DNA of 64,000 nt, taken from contig DVHR01000043.1 in NCBI GenBank assembly GCA_018711925.1, positions 1 through 64,000 of the forward strand. The letters run 5' to 3'. The translations under genes were made by a program, and so were the position numbers. Under the pieces are notes generated by a model. That model saw only the letters and a list, made by a program, of their open reading frames with translations, was not told the origin of the DNA and ran no database searches. Source of the DNA: Candidatus Coprenecus pullicola (GTDB lineage Bacteria; Bacteroidota; Bacteroidia; Bacteroidales; UBA932). Shown here in pieces: positions 47,073 to 56,506 of this stretch; position 1 is the first letter of the stretch, and each line of letters begins with the position of its first letter.

Positions 47073-47261
47073 TCAGGATTCTTTGCGGTACTCGACGGGG
47101 GACTGGCCGGTGTGCTTCCGGAAGAAGCGGTTGAAGAGGGTACGGGCCGGACTGGCCGGATCAGCGGCCCTGCGCACCGGCATTTTCCTGAAATTATAAG
47201 AGATTGTCCCGAATCCCTCCATTATGAAAAGGAATACGCATTCTTCAGGAGCGATTCTCAA
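47073..47261 (-). pseudogene. AraC-family HTH C-terminal remnant
   Basis: 'LFNRFFRKHTGQSPVEYRKES' without an upstream AraC domain. Confidence 0.65.
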
Positions 47262-47314
47262 GGCTTTATGTCCCCTGAGTTCCGGGGTTCTATTACGGAT
47301 AAGTGAGATCTTCC

Positions 47315-48781
47315 TTATTCCGAAACATTTGACTTGTCTATGATTTCCCAGTAACCGCCCTTGTTACCTCCAATGCGGACTATGCGGCCAAGCCTCTTCA
47401 GCTTGCGGATGTTGTAGTCCACACCGTCCACGGTAATTCCCAGTTCATCTGCAAGCTGTGCAGCCGTTACGTATGGACGTTTTTCAAGAATCCTGATAAT
47501 TTTCTCCGTAGTTTTCTCCGTAGTTTTCTCCGTAGTTTTCTCTGAGCCAACATCTGCCACAGACTTACTTTCCATAGGTGTCTTCCCGTTGTATAGAACA
47601 ACAGTGACATTAGCCGCAGTCTCCACAATTTTCGGCTCCGGAAGTCCGGCCTCTTTCATGACAGCGAATACGCGTGGAACCCCCTCGTTGAGTTCCCGCA
47701 CAAGTTCCATTTCCGTCAGTACTCTTGAGATGATAGGATTGCGGGCAAAGCGGGTAGTGAAAATGTTATCGACTGTAACAATATTGGGAAGGCGGCCTGG
47801 GCTCTTGATTTCCAAGCGGTTGTTATATTTGGACACGAGGATGTAGTCTCCTCTTAAGCCCCATTGCCTATGGCAGACGGCATTCGTTATGCTTTCCACC
47901 CAGGCAAATTCGGGGTATTCAGGATAAGTGTGAAATCTGCCGTCACTCTCAAGTGTAGTCCGTTCTTCCAATTGGTCAGAAATAAACCTTCTGGCTTCTG
48001 GAATAAGTCTCAGTAGCGGCAGATCAAAATTACGGTCTTTAATCACATTGAAATCGGCCCCTGTGCGCATAGCTGTTCCGTTGACCCTGATGTAACGGAT
48101 ACGGCAGTGTGGAAAGAAACTCAGAACATTCTTGCCGAAAAGAAGTACAGCGGCATTGGTGAGGGCTTTTTCACCATGACGATTCACGATGAATTGACGG
48201 GCACGGAGTACTTGCTCGTTTGTCTGATGAGCAGCCCCGATCTTCTGCCTATATGCATTTAGTAGTTCGGGATCCAAATCTTCCATTGTTGCGTACGGGC
48301 AAACCTCTTCTTCATAGTGGGCGACCCCTTTCTCATACTCCAACTGGCGGATCTCTTCGACCGTGAGTTTTCTGCTCTTGTCTCCTATGCGAAGATACAC
48401 CTCGTCTTTGGCAGTATGGATGACTTTGTCTATTGACGGCCTGATATGCAGCAGAATCAGCCGGTCCGGCTTTCCGGCATCATTGATTACATCCACGAAC
48501 TCGTGTTTATATTCCGGCATAGGAATGCAACAATCTTTTGGAAGATTGAGGAAATTGTTGATTTTCTCTTCTCCTTGAGAGTCAACACCCTCCACTTTGC
48601 GTGTCTTGTCGCTTATGCCGATAACGACAGTCCCTCCCTCAGCATTGGCGTAAGCACTCACAATATCAGCCAATTCTGCCGGCTTCTTCTTAGCAGATTT
48701 GACATCATAGTATTGGCCTTCCTTGCGGGAAACCATAACTTCGACAGTGAGGGCCGGGGATATTTTGGATGCTGGCGTCAT
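47315..48781 (-). CDS. ATP-binding protein with AlbA_2/Schlafen-like N-terminal domain and C-terminal wHTH
   Basis: 'ADIVSAYANAEGGTVVIGISDKTRKVEGV', 'FAWVESITNAVCHRQWGLRGDYILVS', '(T)TEKTTEKTTEKIIRILEKRPYVTAAQLADELGIT'. Confidence 0.88.
   Translation of the reverse strand: MTPASKISPALTVEVMVSRKEGQYYDVKSAKKKPAELADIVSAYANAEGGTVVIGISDKTRKVEGVDSQGEEKINNFLNLPKDCCIPMPEYKHEFVDVINDAGKPDRLILLHIRPSIDKVIHTAKDEVYLRIGDKSRKLTVEEIRQLEYEKGVAHYEEEVCPYATMEDLDPELLNAYRQKIGAAHQTNEQVLRARQFIVNRHGEKALTNAAVLLFGKNVLSFFPHCRIRYIRVNGTAMRTGADFNVIKDRNFDLPLLRLIPEARRFISDQLEERTTLESDGRFHTYPEYPEFAWVESITNAVCHRQWGLRGDYILVSKYNNRLEIKSPGRLPNIVTVDNIFTTRFARNPIISRVLTEMELVRELNEGVPRVFAVMKEAGLPEPKIVETAANVTVVLYNGKTPMESKSVADVGSEKTTEKTTEKTTEKIIRILEKRPYVTAAQLADELGITVDGVDYNIRKLKRLGRIVRIGGNKGGYWEIIDKSNVSE
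47500..47543. repeat. 12-bp in-frame tandem repeat (3.5 units)
   Basis: TTTTCTCCGTAG units at 47500, 47512, 47524 plus a partial at 47536; encodes TTEK repeats on the - strand. Confidence 0.9.
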
Positions 48782-48860
48782 AGATAATCTTTTTGCAAAT
48801 TTAATAGAAATAGTTGTTGATTTTTATCCAGCTGGCAGGTAGTACTCGAATGTTATAGAA

Positions 48861-48896
48861 AAAGGGTAACCGTTATGTCTTTTGGGTTACCCTTTG
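48861..48896. terminator. bidirectional hairpin terminator
   Basis: AAAGGGTAACC-gttatgtcttttg-GGTTACCCTTT with flanking A/T runs. Confidence 0.7.
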
Positions 48897-48979
48897 ATTT
48901 TATTGTTGATCCACGATTCTCATAGATAGACTATGACAGCGGTGGAATTGTATCTGCACGGAAGCTATGGTCAGACGTA

Positions 48980-50659
48980 TCAGTCCTTGGTGGCATTCTC
49001 CAGCTTCTTCATGATGGAGAAGATGAATACGGCGGAGATGACGCAGAGGGCGATGAGGATGCTCCACAGTACCCAGAGAGGGAGACCGCCCCAGAGCATG
49101 CCGATGATGGAAACCATGTAATTGCCGATGGCTGTGGCCACGAACCAGAGGCCCATCATCATACCCTTGTACTTGGGAGGAGCCACCTTCGATACGAAGG
49201 AGATACCCATCGGGGAGAGGAACAGCTCCGCAAACGTCAGCACGAGATACGTGGATATCAGCACATTCGGTGTGACACGCTGGAATGTCGCGCCTTCTTT
49301 CAGGGCATCAGGAGTAGGCAGGCCGAGAGAACCGAACACCATGATCAGAAAGCCGAGGGCGGCGATGAACATGCCGATACCGATCTTGCGGGGAGCGGAA
49401 GGCTCCTTGCCCTTGGCTGCCAGGGCTCCGAAGACGGCCATGGACACGGGGGTCAGGGCCACTACGAAGAACGGGTTGAACTGCTGGAATATCTGCGGCA
49501 GCAGGGTGACGGGCTTGTCTCCGAGTGAGCGGTAGCTGAATATCAGGGCCACGATGGAGGCCAGCGTAACAAGTCCGGCTATCAGCTTGCTGCGCTTCTT
49601 CTCGGACTGGAAGATGGCGAATGCTCCGTAGACCGCGATGATAATCAGCACGAGATTCAGCACATTGGCAAGTATCCTCGACAGACCGGTCATCTCGGTA
49701 GCCGTATAGTCACGGGCAAAGAAGGTAAGGGTCAGACCGTTCTGCTGGAAAGCCATCCAGAAGAAGATGACTACTGCGAACACGAGCAGCAGGGCTGTGA
49801 TACGGGACTTGGTCTGTTCCTTGGTAAGTTCCACGACTGGCTGGGAGCTCTTGGCCTCCAGCTCACGCTGGGTAACGTCCGCATGCTTGAAGCTCTTGCG
49901 GAAGCCGAAATAGATCAGAATCGAGAGTACAAGCGACACGCAGGCCACCGCGAAACCCCAGTGATAGGCTCCGGACAGGGTGTCGATGTAGTGCTGGGAG
50001 AACTGCGTCAGGTCAGTCACATCGGTAACTCCCTGTGCCGTGGCCAGAGTCTGGAAACGGTTCAGGGCATCAGGGGCCATGGAAGACGCACCGGCCAGAT
50101 ACTGGTTGGCCAGAGCAGGTATCTCCCCGTTGTAGACCAGTCCTTCCTGTCGGAGACAGAACTCGGTGATCTTTGTAGCCGCTGTGGGTGCGAAGAGCGA
50201 ACCTATGTTGATGGCCATGTAGAACAGCGAGAAGGCGGCGTCCCTCTTGGACGAGTATTTTGGATCGTCGTAGAGGTTGCCCACCATTACCTGCAGGTTG
50301 CCCTTGAACAGGCCGGTGCCGACCGCGATGAGCAGCAGCGAGCCGAACATGGCTATCTTGCCCACAATATCACCCCCCGTCGGAATAGCCAGGCAGAAGT
50401 AACCTGCAAACATGACAACAATACCGGAAACTACCATTTTCCCGTAGCCGAACTTGTCGGCGAGTATGCCTCCGATGAACGGCATGAAGTAAACTGCCGC
50501 CAGGAAGCCAGCGTAGATATTGGAGGTCACTGCCTCCGAGAAACCGAACTTCGCCTGCAGGAACAGGGTGAAGATCGCGAGCATCGTGTAATAGCCAAAG
50601 CGCTCGCCCGTGTTGGCAAGGGCGAGCGCGTAGAGGCCTTTTGGTTGACCTTTGAACAT
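48980..50659 (-). CDS. POT-family peptide MFS transporter
   Basis: 'GQPKGLYALALANTGERFGYYTMLAIFTLFLQ', 'FYMAINIGSLFAP'. Confidence 0.93.
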   Translation of the reverse strand: MFKGQPKGLYALALANTGERFGYYTMLAIFTLFLQAKFGFSEAVTSNIYAGFLAAVYFMPFIGGILADKFGYGKMVVSGIVVMFAGYFCLAIPTGGDIVGKIAMFGSLLLIAVGTGLFKGNLQVMVGNLYDDPKYSSKRDAAFSLFYMAINIGSLFAPTAATKITEFCLRQEGLVYNGEIPALANQYLAGASSMAPDALNRFQTLATAQGVTDVTDLTQFSQHYIDTLSGAYHWGFAVACVSLVLSILIYFGFRKSFKHADVTQRELEAKSSQPVVELTKEQTKSRITALLLVFAVVIFFWMAFQQNGLTLTFFARDYTATEMTGLSRILANVLNLVLIIIAVYGAFAIFQSEKKRSKLIAGLVTLASIVALIFSYRSLGDKPVTLLPQIFQQFNPFFVVALTPVSMAVFGALAAKGKEPSAPRKIGIGMFIAALGFLIMVFGSLGLPTPDALKEGATFQRVTPNVLISTYLVLTFAELFLSPMGISFVSKVAPPKYKGMMMGLWFVATAIGNYMVSIIGMLWGGLPLWVLWSILIALCVISAVFIFSIMKKLENATKD

Positions 50660-50665
50660 TGTATA

Positions 50666-52318
50666 TTAAGCTTTTTTACCTTCAGTGATTCGCTCGAGCC
50701 AGCGTACCATGCCGAGCATCGCACCCATGGAGATGAGACATGCTGCGACGAACACGCACCATGTGGCCCACAGAGGGATTGAGTCGTAGAGTATGCCTCC
50801 GATGAACAGCAGCTGGTTGCCGATAGCTGTCGCTGCGAGCCAGCAGCCCTGCATGATACCCTGCAGATGAGGAGGCGCTACTTTTGACACGAATGACAGT
50901 CCGAGAGGGCTGATGAACAGTTCTGCCGTGGTGAGGATGAAATACATGGCCACCATAACCAGCGGAGAAAGTCTCTGCGATGCGTCCAGACCTCCCATTG
51001 CGGCCACTTCTTCACTTGTAGGAAGACCGGCTGAACAGATGGTAAGGAAGATATAGGCCACAGCGGCGATACCCATGCCGATACCGATCTTCATAGGAGT
51101 GGACGGCTCTTTGTCACGGTTGCGCAGCCATCCGAAGATACCGATGATGATAGGCGTCAGGAATACTACGAAGAAAGGATTGACGGACTGGAAGATCTCC
51201 GCTCCCACTATCTGAGTGAAGCCGAGGTCGATATTGATGACATCCAGGTTGATATAGTCACGGGCAAAATAGGTCAGGGAATATCCGTTCTGATGGAAAG
51301 AGAACCAGAAGAAGATAACCACCGCGAATACAGCGAACAGGGCGTATATACGCTGGCGCACTTCCTTGGCATCCATCTTGACTTCCTCAACTGTAGGTGC
51401 CTGTGCGTTGTCACTGCCCTCTTTCGCAGCTGCTTTCTTGCTGTGGTCGGGAAGTCTCCTGCGGTTGGCGAGGAAGATCACGAGTGAAATCAGCATGGCC
51501 ACGATGGCTGCGGCGAACGCATAATGGAAACCGGTGCTGAACACGTTGAGGTAGCTGTTAACGAAGTCACCGATGGTGTCGGCTGTATAGGCTGTGCCCC
51601 CGGATACCTGGGATGCCAGTTCCATCAGACGGCCGGAAGCCTGCTCGGTCATGGCCGTGCCGCCGTCAGCTGCGCGCAGCCACTGATGGCAGAGCTCCGG
51701 AAGGTCGGCATTATAGGCGAATCCCTGCTTGCCGAGCCACCAGTTGCGGATACCGATGGCGATGAAAGGAGCGAAGAAACCTCCGATGTTTATGAACATG
51801 TAGAAGATCTGGAAACCTACGTCGCGTTTCTTGGCGTATTTCTCATTGTCGTAGAGCTGTCCGACTACGGCCTGGAGGTTGCCTTTGAACAGACCGTTAC
51901 CGAATGCGATGACAAGGAGGCCGAAACATGTCAGGGTCAGGATGACGGCCATGTTGGAGACGGGGGTCTCGGTAGGCCATGCAATGATGAAATAGCCCAC
52001 GGCCATCAGGATAAGACCAGCCAGAATAGTTCCTTTGTAGTTCCTGGTCCTGTCGGCGATGATGCCTCCTACGAGTGCCAGCAGATAGATGGCCGCATAG
52101 AAGACGGAGTAGATCAGACCTGTCTGAGTCTTGTTGAGACCGAATTTCGATGAGATGAAGAGAGTCAGGATGGCCATCATGATGTAGAATCCGAAACGCT
52201 CTCCCATGTTTGCCAGCGCAGCGGGTATAAGACCCTTGGGCTGGCCGTGCCGGTTGGTATAGTACACAAATCCCGCAGCGGCGAGAAGGAGTACCGTCAT
52301 GACAATGAATAGAGTCAT
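50666..52318 (-). CDS. POT-family peptide MFS transporter (tandem paralogue)
   Basis: 'GQPKGLIPAALANMGERFGFYIMMAILTLFISSKFG', 'FYMFINIGGFFAPF'. Confidence 0.93.
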   Translation of the reverse strand: MTLFIVMTVLLLAAAGFVYYTNRHGQPKGLIPAALANMGERFGFYIMMAILTLFISSKFGLNKTQTGLIYSVFYAAIYLLALVGGIIADRTRNYKGTILAGLILMAVGYFIIAWPTETPVSNMAVILTLTCFGLLVIAFGNGLFKGNLQAVVGQLYDNEKYAKKRDVGFQIFYMFINIGGFFAPFIAIGIRNWWLGKQGFAYNADLPELCHQWLRAADGGTAMTEQASGRLMELASQVSGGTAYTADTIGDFVNSYLNVFSTGFHYAFAAAIVAMLISLVIFLANRRRLPDHSKKAAAKEGSDNAQAPTVEEVKMDAKEVRQRIYALFAVFAVVIFFWFSFHQNGYSLTYFARDYINLDVINIDLGFTQIVGAEIFQSVNPFFVVFLTPIIIGIFGWLRNRDKEPSTPMKIGIGMGIAAVAYIFLTICSAGLPTSEEVAAMGGLDASQRLSPLVMVAMYFILTTAELFISPLGLSFVSKVAPPHLQGIMQGCWLAATAIGNQLLFIGGILYDSIPLWATWCVFVAACLISMGAMLGMVRWLERITEGKKA

Positions 52319-52541
52319 AAGTGTAAATTTAAATTTAAATTAGTAATTCATGTAGCGGTTGCAAATATAAAAAAGTTTTCCACAACCACCGCAATAATCG
52401 TTAATTGATGCTGTCCGTATAGCACAGTTTATGTGTCTGCTGTATGTGTTCGGTCTTTTGCCGCGGTCGTTATCTGCGCTGAGACTGAAGTGCCGGTGCG
52501 TGCCATTGCGCATCTTGTCTTCGAATACCTGTCTGTGTCGA

Positions 52542-52726
52542 GAGACCTATCCTTATGCGTTTTGGCCTATTGGTCTGATGGATAGTGTGTTACTTGTATT
52601 AGTGCAAGGATAGGGGTGGCAGTTTTTGCCTATTTTGACGTATTTCAGTCACCCCTATCCTCAGATGTGATTATTCAAATGTCTGAAGCTCAGTGGATTG
52701 CTGATGACTTGTAGAGGATAGGTCTC
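52542..52726. repeat. E3: concentric double inverted-repeat element
   Basis: Outer IR GAGACCTATCCT (52542-52553)/AGGATAGGTCTC (52715-52726); inner IR AGGATAGGGGTG (52607-52618)/CACCCCTATCCT (52650-52661); both centred at 52634; spacers 53/53 nt. Confidence 0.85.
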
Positions 52727-53505
52727 AAAAAGTCAGCGGACTGTCGCTGTATGACAGTCTTTTGGCCTGCTGTTATATAGCGGAGGCGGAGGAAGACTGG
52801 AAGGCGTTGGCCCGGTACCGCAAACAGGCGTGGGACATGTCCGACAGTCTGATGGAGGCGGGAGTCCGGGCGCAGTTGAGCCAGGCTGAGAAGCTCTACG
52901 ACAGCAGCCGTGCCGAGGCTGACAATTACCGTCTGAGGTATCGTGTGCGCAATGCGGTGATAATCATCGTGTCGGTGACGGTGTGTGCCGCGGCTCTCAT
53001 CGCAGTCCTGATGATGACGTTGGGAAAGTTCCGGAGGATAAACAGAAAGTATATCGATGAGAATGAGTCGCTCCGTAAGCGTGTGGACGGGGAGACTCCC
53101 AAGCGGATGCATCTGGAGACCTTGGGGCGGATGTTGGCTTTGACGGACAGTCTGGTCGATACGTATTACCGTTATGGTGACACCTCTGCCATCGCCCCGA
53201 AGGTGCGTGGTGTGCTCGGGGAGTATTTTGACCTCAATGACAAGGACGGGAATTCCGTGGAGGCAAGGGTGTACGAGTTGTGCGACGCGCTGTATCCTGG
53301 TCTTGTCGGTACGGTGAGGGAACAATGTCCGGAACTCAAGCCCAGGGAGCTGCTGACTGTGGCCTGTCTGGCCTGCGGGTTCTCTACGGGGACAACGGCC
53401 AAGTTGCGAGGTATCAGCGAGAAGTCACTTTATGTCGAGCGCTCGCATATCCGGTCCCTGATGGGATGTTCCGTGCAGGAGTTTATTGCTAAAATATATT
53501 CATGA
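52710..53505 (+). pseudogene. 5'-truncated TPR/LuxR-type HTH regulator
   Basis: Frame open from ~52710 without a good start; 'YDSLLACCYIAEAEEDWKALARYRKQAWDMSDSLMEAG', TM, C-terminal 'LKPRELLTVACLACGFSTGTTAKLRGISEKSLYVERSHIR' HTH. Confidence 0.7.
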
Positions 53506-54661
53506 TGTAGATGAGGCCGAGGGTGATGCGGTGCTCCTGCGTGGAGGCGATGCCCAAGGCGGTGCCGTAGCCGGTAGGGGAGGAACTGTAGTAGTTGTAG
53601 TGCAGGAAGAAGCGGAAGTCGCGGCTCTTGGTAGGCATGTACTCCAGACAGGCCTGTGCGTTCCAACTGGATCGGCACAGGCCTGCCGGTATTTCTCCGT
53701 AGGGCCTGTAGAGGCTTCCGTGCTCGATGGAACCTTTCAGAAATGCCGAGAATGATGGGCTGAAAAACAGGTGCAGATAACCGATGGCCGAGAAGTACTC
53801 CACGTTCTCCAAGGTGTGGTCCAGACCGTCGGAAAAGACGGAGGCCCGGCTGAGTATGCCGTTGGCATCCAGGTCCTGACGGGAATATATCAGGTCCAGG
53901 TAGACTCCCCACCAGGTGCTGCGGTAGGACTGCCCCAGCTCAACGATCCAGAGGTCCTTTCTTACGGCCTGTGAACCGTAGGAGGCTGACCAGCGGAATT
54001 CCAGTGCATCGTTGAAAAAATTGCCGTTCCAGTTGAGGGTGTACAGGAAAGGGGCTCTGGATGACTCTACTCCTTCTGGAAGGCCTCCCTGGAAATATTC
54101 TTCGTCCGAGACACCTCTGAGGTTGGAAATCTGTACGGCGAGGTCCTGGGTAGGAGTGATGTGCCAGGTCCCCATGACTCCAAGCTGGTAGCAGGGGAAA
54201 CTGCCTCCGAAGTCACTGTACTGGATGACGTATACAGGCGCGGCCCATGCCTCCTGGCCTCCGAGGGCCATGACCTGCTTGCCGAAAGTCAGAGTGAACT
54301 GACGGACAGGAGTCCATGCCATGTAGGCATAGTCTATGGATTCGAGCAGGTTGTCAAATGTGTTGGAGCGGAAGTTGGCGTTGAAGCTCTGGCGGAAATG
54401 GTAGTATAGTTCCCTGTTTTTTCCAATCCGTCCCTCTATGTTCCAACGGAAGTTGTCCATGCGGAAGCGTGCTGACGGTTTGTCTCCCTGCGGGATGTCG
54501 GTTCTTAGTGAGCCGCGCATCTGGAAAGCCATGTCGTGATTGTCCAGGAATGTCTCGGAGACCTTGCCGTCCAGCAGGGTGTCTGTCAGCGACCGTGCCT
54601 GGGCGGCATGAGCGGAAACGGCGGCAGTCATGCAGACAGTAAGTATAAGCAGTCTTTTCAT
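53489..54661 (-). CDS. outer-membrane porin-like beta-barrel protein
   Basis: ORF 390 aa, signal peptide, 'YYHFRQSFNANF', 'FTLTFGKQVMALGGQEAW', C-terminal 'GLIYIMNIF'. Confidence 0.7.
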   Translation of the reverse strand: MKRLLILTVCMTAAVSAHAAQARSLTDTLLDGKVSETFLDNHDMAFQMRGSLRTDIPQGDKPSARFRMDNFRWNIEGRIGKNRELYYHFRQSFNANFRSNTFDNLLESIDYAYMAWTPVRQFTLTFGKQVMALGGQEAWAAPVYVIQYSDFGGSFPCYQLGVMGTWHITPTQDLAVQISNLRGVSDEEYFQGGLPEGVESSRAPFLYTLNWNGNFFNDALEFRWSASYGSQAVRKDLWIVELGQSYRSTWWGVYLDLIYSRQDLDANGILSRASVFSDGLDHTLENVEYFSAIGYLHLFFSPSFSAFLKGSIEHGSLYRPYGEIPAGLCRSSWNAQACLEYMPTKSRDFRFFLHYNYYSSSPTGYGTALGIASTQEHRITLGLIYIMNIF

Positions 54662-54667
54662 TACCGG

Positions 54668-56500
54668 CTACTCGTTAACAGTCAGTGCGTATTGTCTAAT
54701 GATTGAGACAGTGGATGTGTCGGATGCGAAGACGGAGTACAGGCCCTGTTCCTCCTGAGCCGGGTCTCCGGTATAGTCGTCACCGGGCTGCCACATCAGA
54801 TGATCCTGTGACGGTTCTGCAATACCGCCCCAACCCCAGAAGTTGAAGCCGGCAAGCAGGGTCCCGGAGGCTTTCTGACCGGCCATCTGCGACAACATGG
54901 CCTCATAGTATCTGTCTCTCATGCTTACGGAAGTGCTGCGCGAGAAGCCCACGCTGTCCCTGGGAAAGCCGAACTCTTCCACTACCAGAGGCTTGTGCAG
55001 CCTGCGGGCCACTTCCATGTGCTCGTCCAGATATTCCAGCGAGAGGGCTATGGCCGGCTCTACCGTGCCGTCATTCATGTCATCGCGGGATGTCCAGCCC
55101 CAGTTGAAAGGCCAGATGTGGATATTCAGATAGTCTATATAAGGAGAGCGGCCTATTTCCTCCCATAATGCCAGATCCACCTCGCAGCCGTACTTGCCCT
55201 CGCTGCCGACAGATACCATGTGGTTGGGATCGATGGCCTTGATAATCTCGGCCGTCTCAGTCAGCCATGTCTTGAAAGTCTCCTTGTTCTCCTCTCCGAA
55301 GGGCCTTGGCTCGTTGCATATCTGCCAGGAGAATATGGCCGGGTCATCCCGGTAAGCCTTGCCTGTGACAGTGTTGGTCCGTGAGACGATGTCCATCACA
55401 TAACGGCGGAACATACCCATGGCCGAGTCGGACTTCAAGAAGTCAGACACGTAGTCCACGTATTCGTTGTAGCCATCTACCCTGGGCAGGGGTATGTCGC
55501 CGTAACCGGCCCATTGGAGATACTGCGAGTAGCCGCCGCTCCATTCCCAGGCGTTGTTCAGATAAAGCACAGCCTCCATGTCCCGCTTGCCCAGCTCCAC
55601 CAGGAAATAGTCCAGTCCGCGGAGAAGGGTGTCGTTGTACTTGCCCGGAGCATATTGAAGGGTAGGCTCTACTTTGGTATACACTCCGCGATCGCCGTCC
55701 GAGCCGACCAGCACGCGCAGGTTGCGCACTCCCATGGCGCACAGGCTGTCCAGCTCGCGTGAAAGACGCTCCCGGTCACCTCCGCTGCCTTCCGAGGCCA
55801 GAATCGGTCCGTACCAGAAGTTCGTCCCTATAAAGTAATACGGCTCGCCGTGCTTGACGAACTGGCCGTCTTCTATCCGTATGATGCCGTTGCTGCCTTT
55901 GTCCACACAGGAGAGAATCACCGCTACGGTCAAAACAGCCAGCATGGATATGGCTGACTTCGTGGGATATCTCCTTATCTTACCTGCCCACAGCCTTGGC
56001 CTGTAGGATGCAGTCCATGCCTTGGACGCGTATCTCCATTTTCTGGAAGATGAGTTGAAATGCCTTCCACCGCGGCAAGTACCTTCCACTACGACTCCGA
56101 ACACATCCGATACAGTGGCACTTTCGTAAGGAGCGTAGGAACTGTCTTCCCTAAGCAGCAGTAGTGTACCCCATACATGCACTACGCGCATAAGAGCCGG
56201 AGGCATGTTGTCCTTAAAACGGACCAGAACCACGTCTCTCCGCCTGATGGTCATACGTCCTGTGGCGCAGGAGCGGTTTCTGTATTTTTTCCCGGACTCA
56301 TCGCAGCGTGAAGAGAACACATTCAGTTCCCGTGGGCTGTAATTGTGCCCCGTCAGTTTTACGGGAGCGAGCAGGACACTGTCCTCACCGGGCCTGAGGA
56401 ACGGGCGCATTCCGCTACCGGTGACAGGGACTCTGACAAACGCTCCGGAAGCCAGCCTTTCAGCGGCGGCGGTATAGTCAAGCGCATCGTATGTAGCCAT
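54668..56500 (-). CDS. fusion ORF: S24/S26 peptidase-like N-domain plus GH5-type mannanase-like glycoside hydrolase
   Basis: N-term 'FVRVPVTGSGMRPFLRPGEDSVLL'; internal lipobox-like 'ISMLAVLTVAVILSCVDKG'; GH domain 'GTNFWYGPIL', 'SWQICNEPRPF', 'VVEEFGFPRD', 'NFWGWGG'. Confidence 0.8.
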   Translation of the reverse strand: MATYDALDYTAAAERLASGAFVRVPVTGSGMRPFLRPGEDSVLLAPVKLTGHNYSPRELNVFSSRCDESGKKYRNRSCATGRMTIRRRDVVLVRFKDNMPPALMRVVHVWGTLLLLREDSSYAPYESATVSDVFGVVVEGTCRGGRHFNSSSRKWRYASKAWTASYRPRLWAGKIRRYPTKSAISMLAVLTVAVILSCVDKGSNGIIRIEDGQFVKHGEPYYFIGTNFWYGPILASEGSGGDRERLSRELDSLCAMGVRNLRVLVGSDGDRGVYTKVEPTLQYAPGKYNDTLLRGLDYFLVELGKRDMEAVLYLNNAWEWSGGYSQYLQWAGYGDIPLPRVDGYNEYVDYVSDFLKSDSAMGMFRRYVMDIVSRTNTVTGKAYRDDPAIFSWQICNEPRPFGEENKETFKTWLTETAEIIKAIDPNHMVSVGSEGKYGCEVDLALWEEIGRSPYIDYLNIHIWPFNWGWTSRDDMNDGTVEPAIALSLEYLDEHMEVARRLHKPLVVEEFGFPRDSVGFSRSTSVSMRDRYYEAMLSQMAGQKASGTLLAGFNFWGWGGIAEPSQDHLMWQPGDDYTGDPAQEEQGLYSVFASDTSTVSIIRQYALTVNE

Positions 56501-56506
56501 CTCCGT

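Noticed and set aside
47500-47543. CRISPR-like short repeat array
   Set aside because: 12-bp repeats with no spacers, in frame within a coding sequence
52542-52726. E3 as a Bacteroides-type invertible promoter
   Set aside because: IR length and span fit, but I found no convincing TTTG-N19-TAnnTTTG promoter inside, and the concentric inner IR with equal spacers is not expected; kept only as a check
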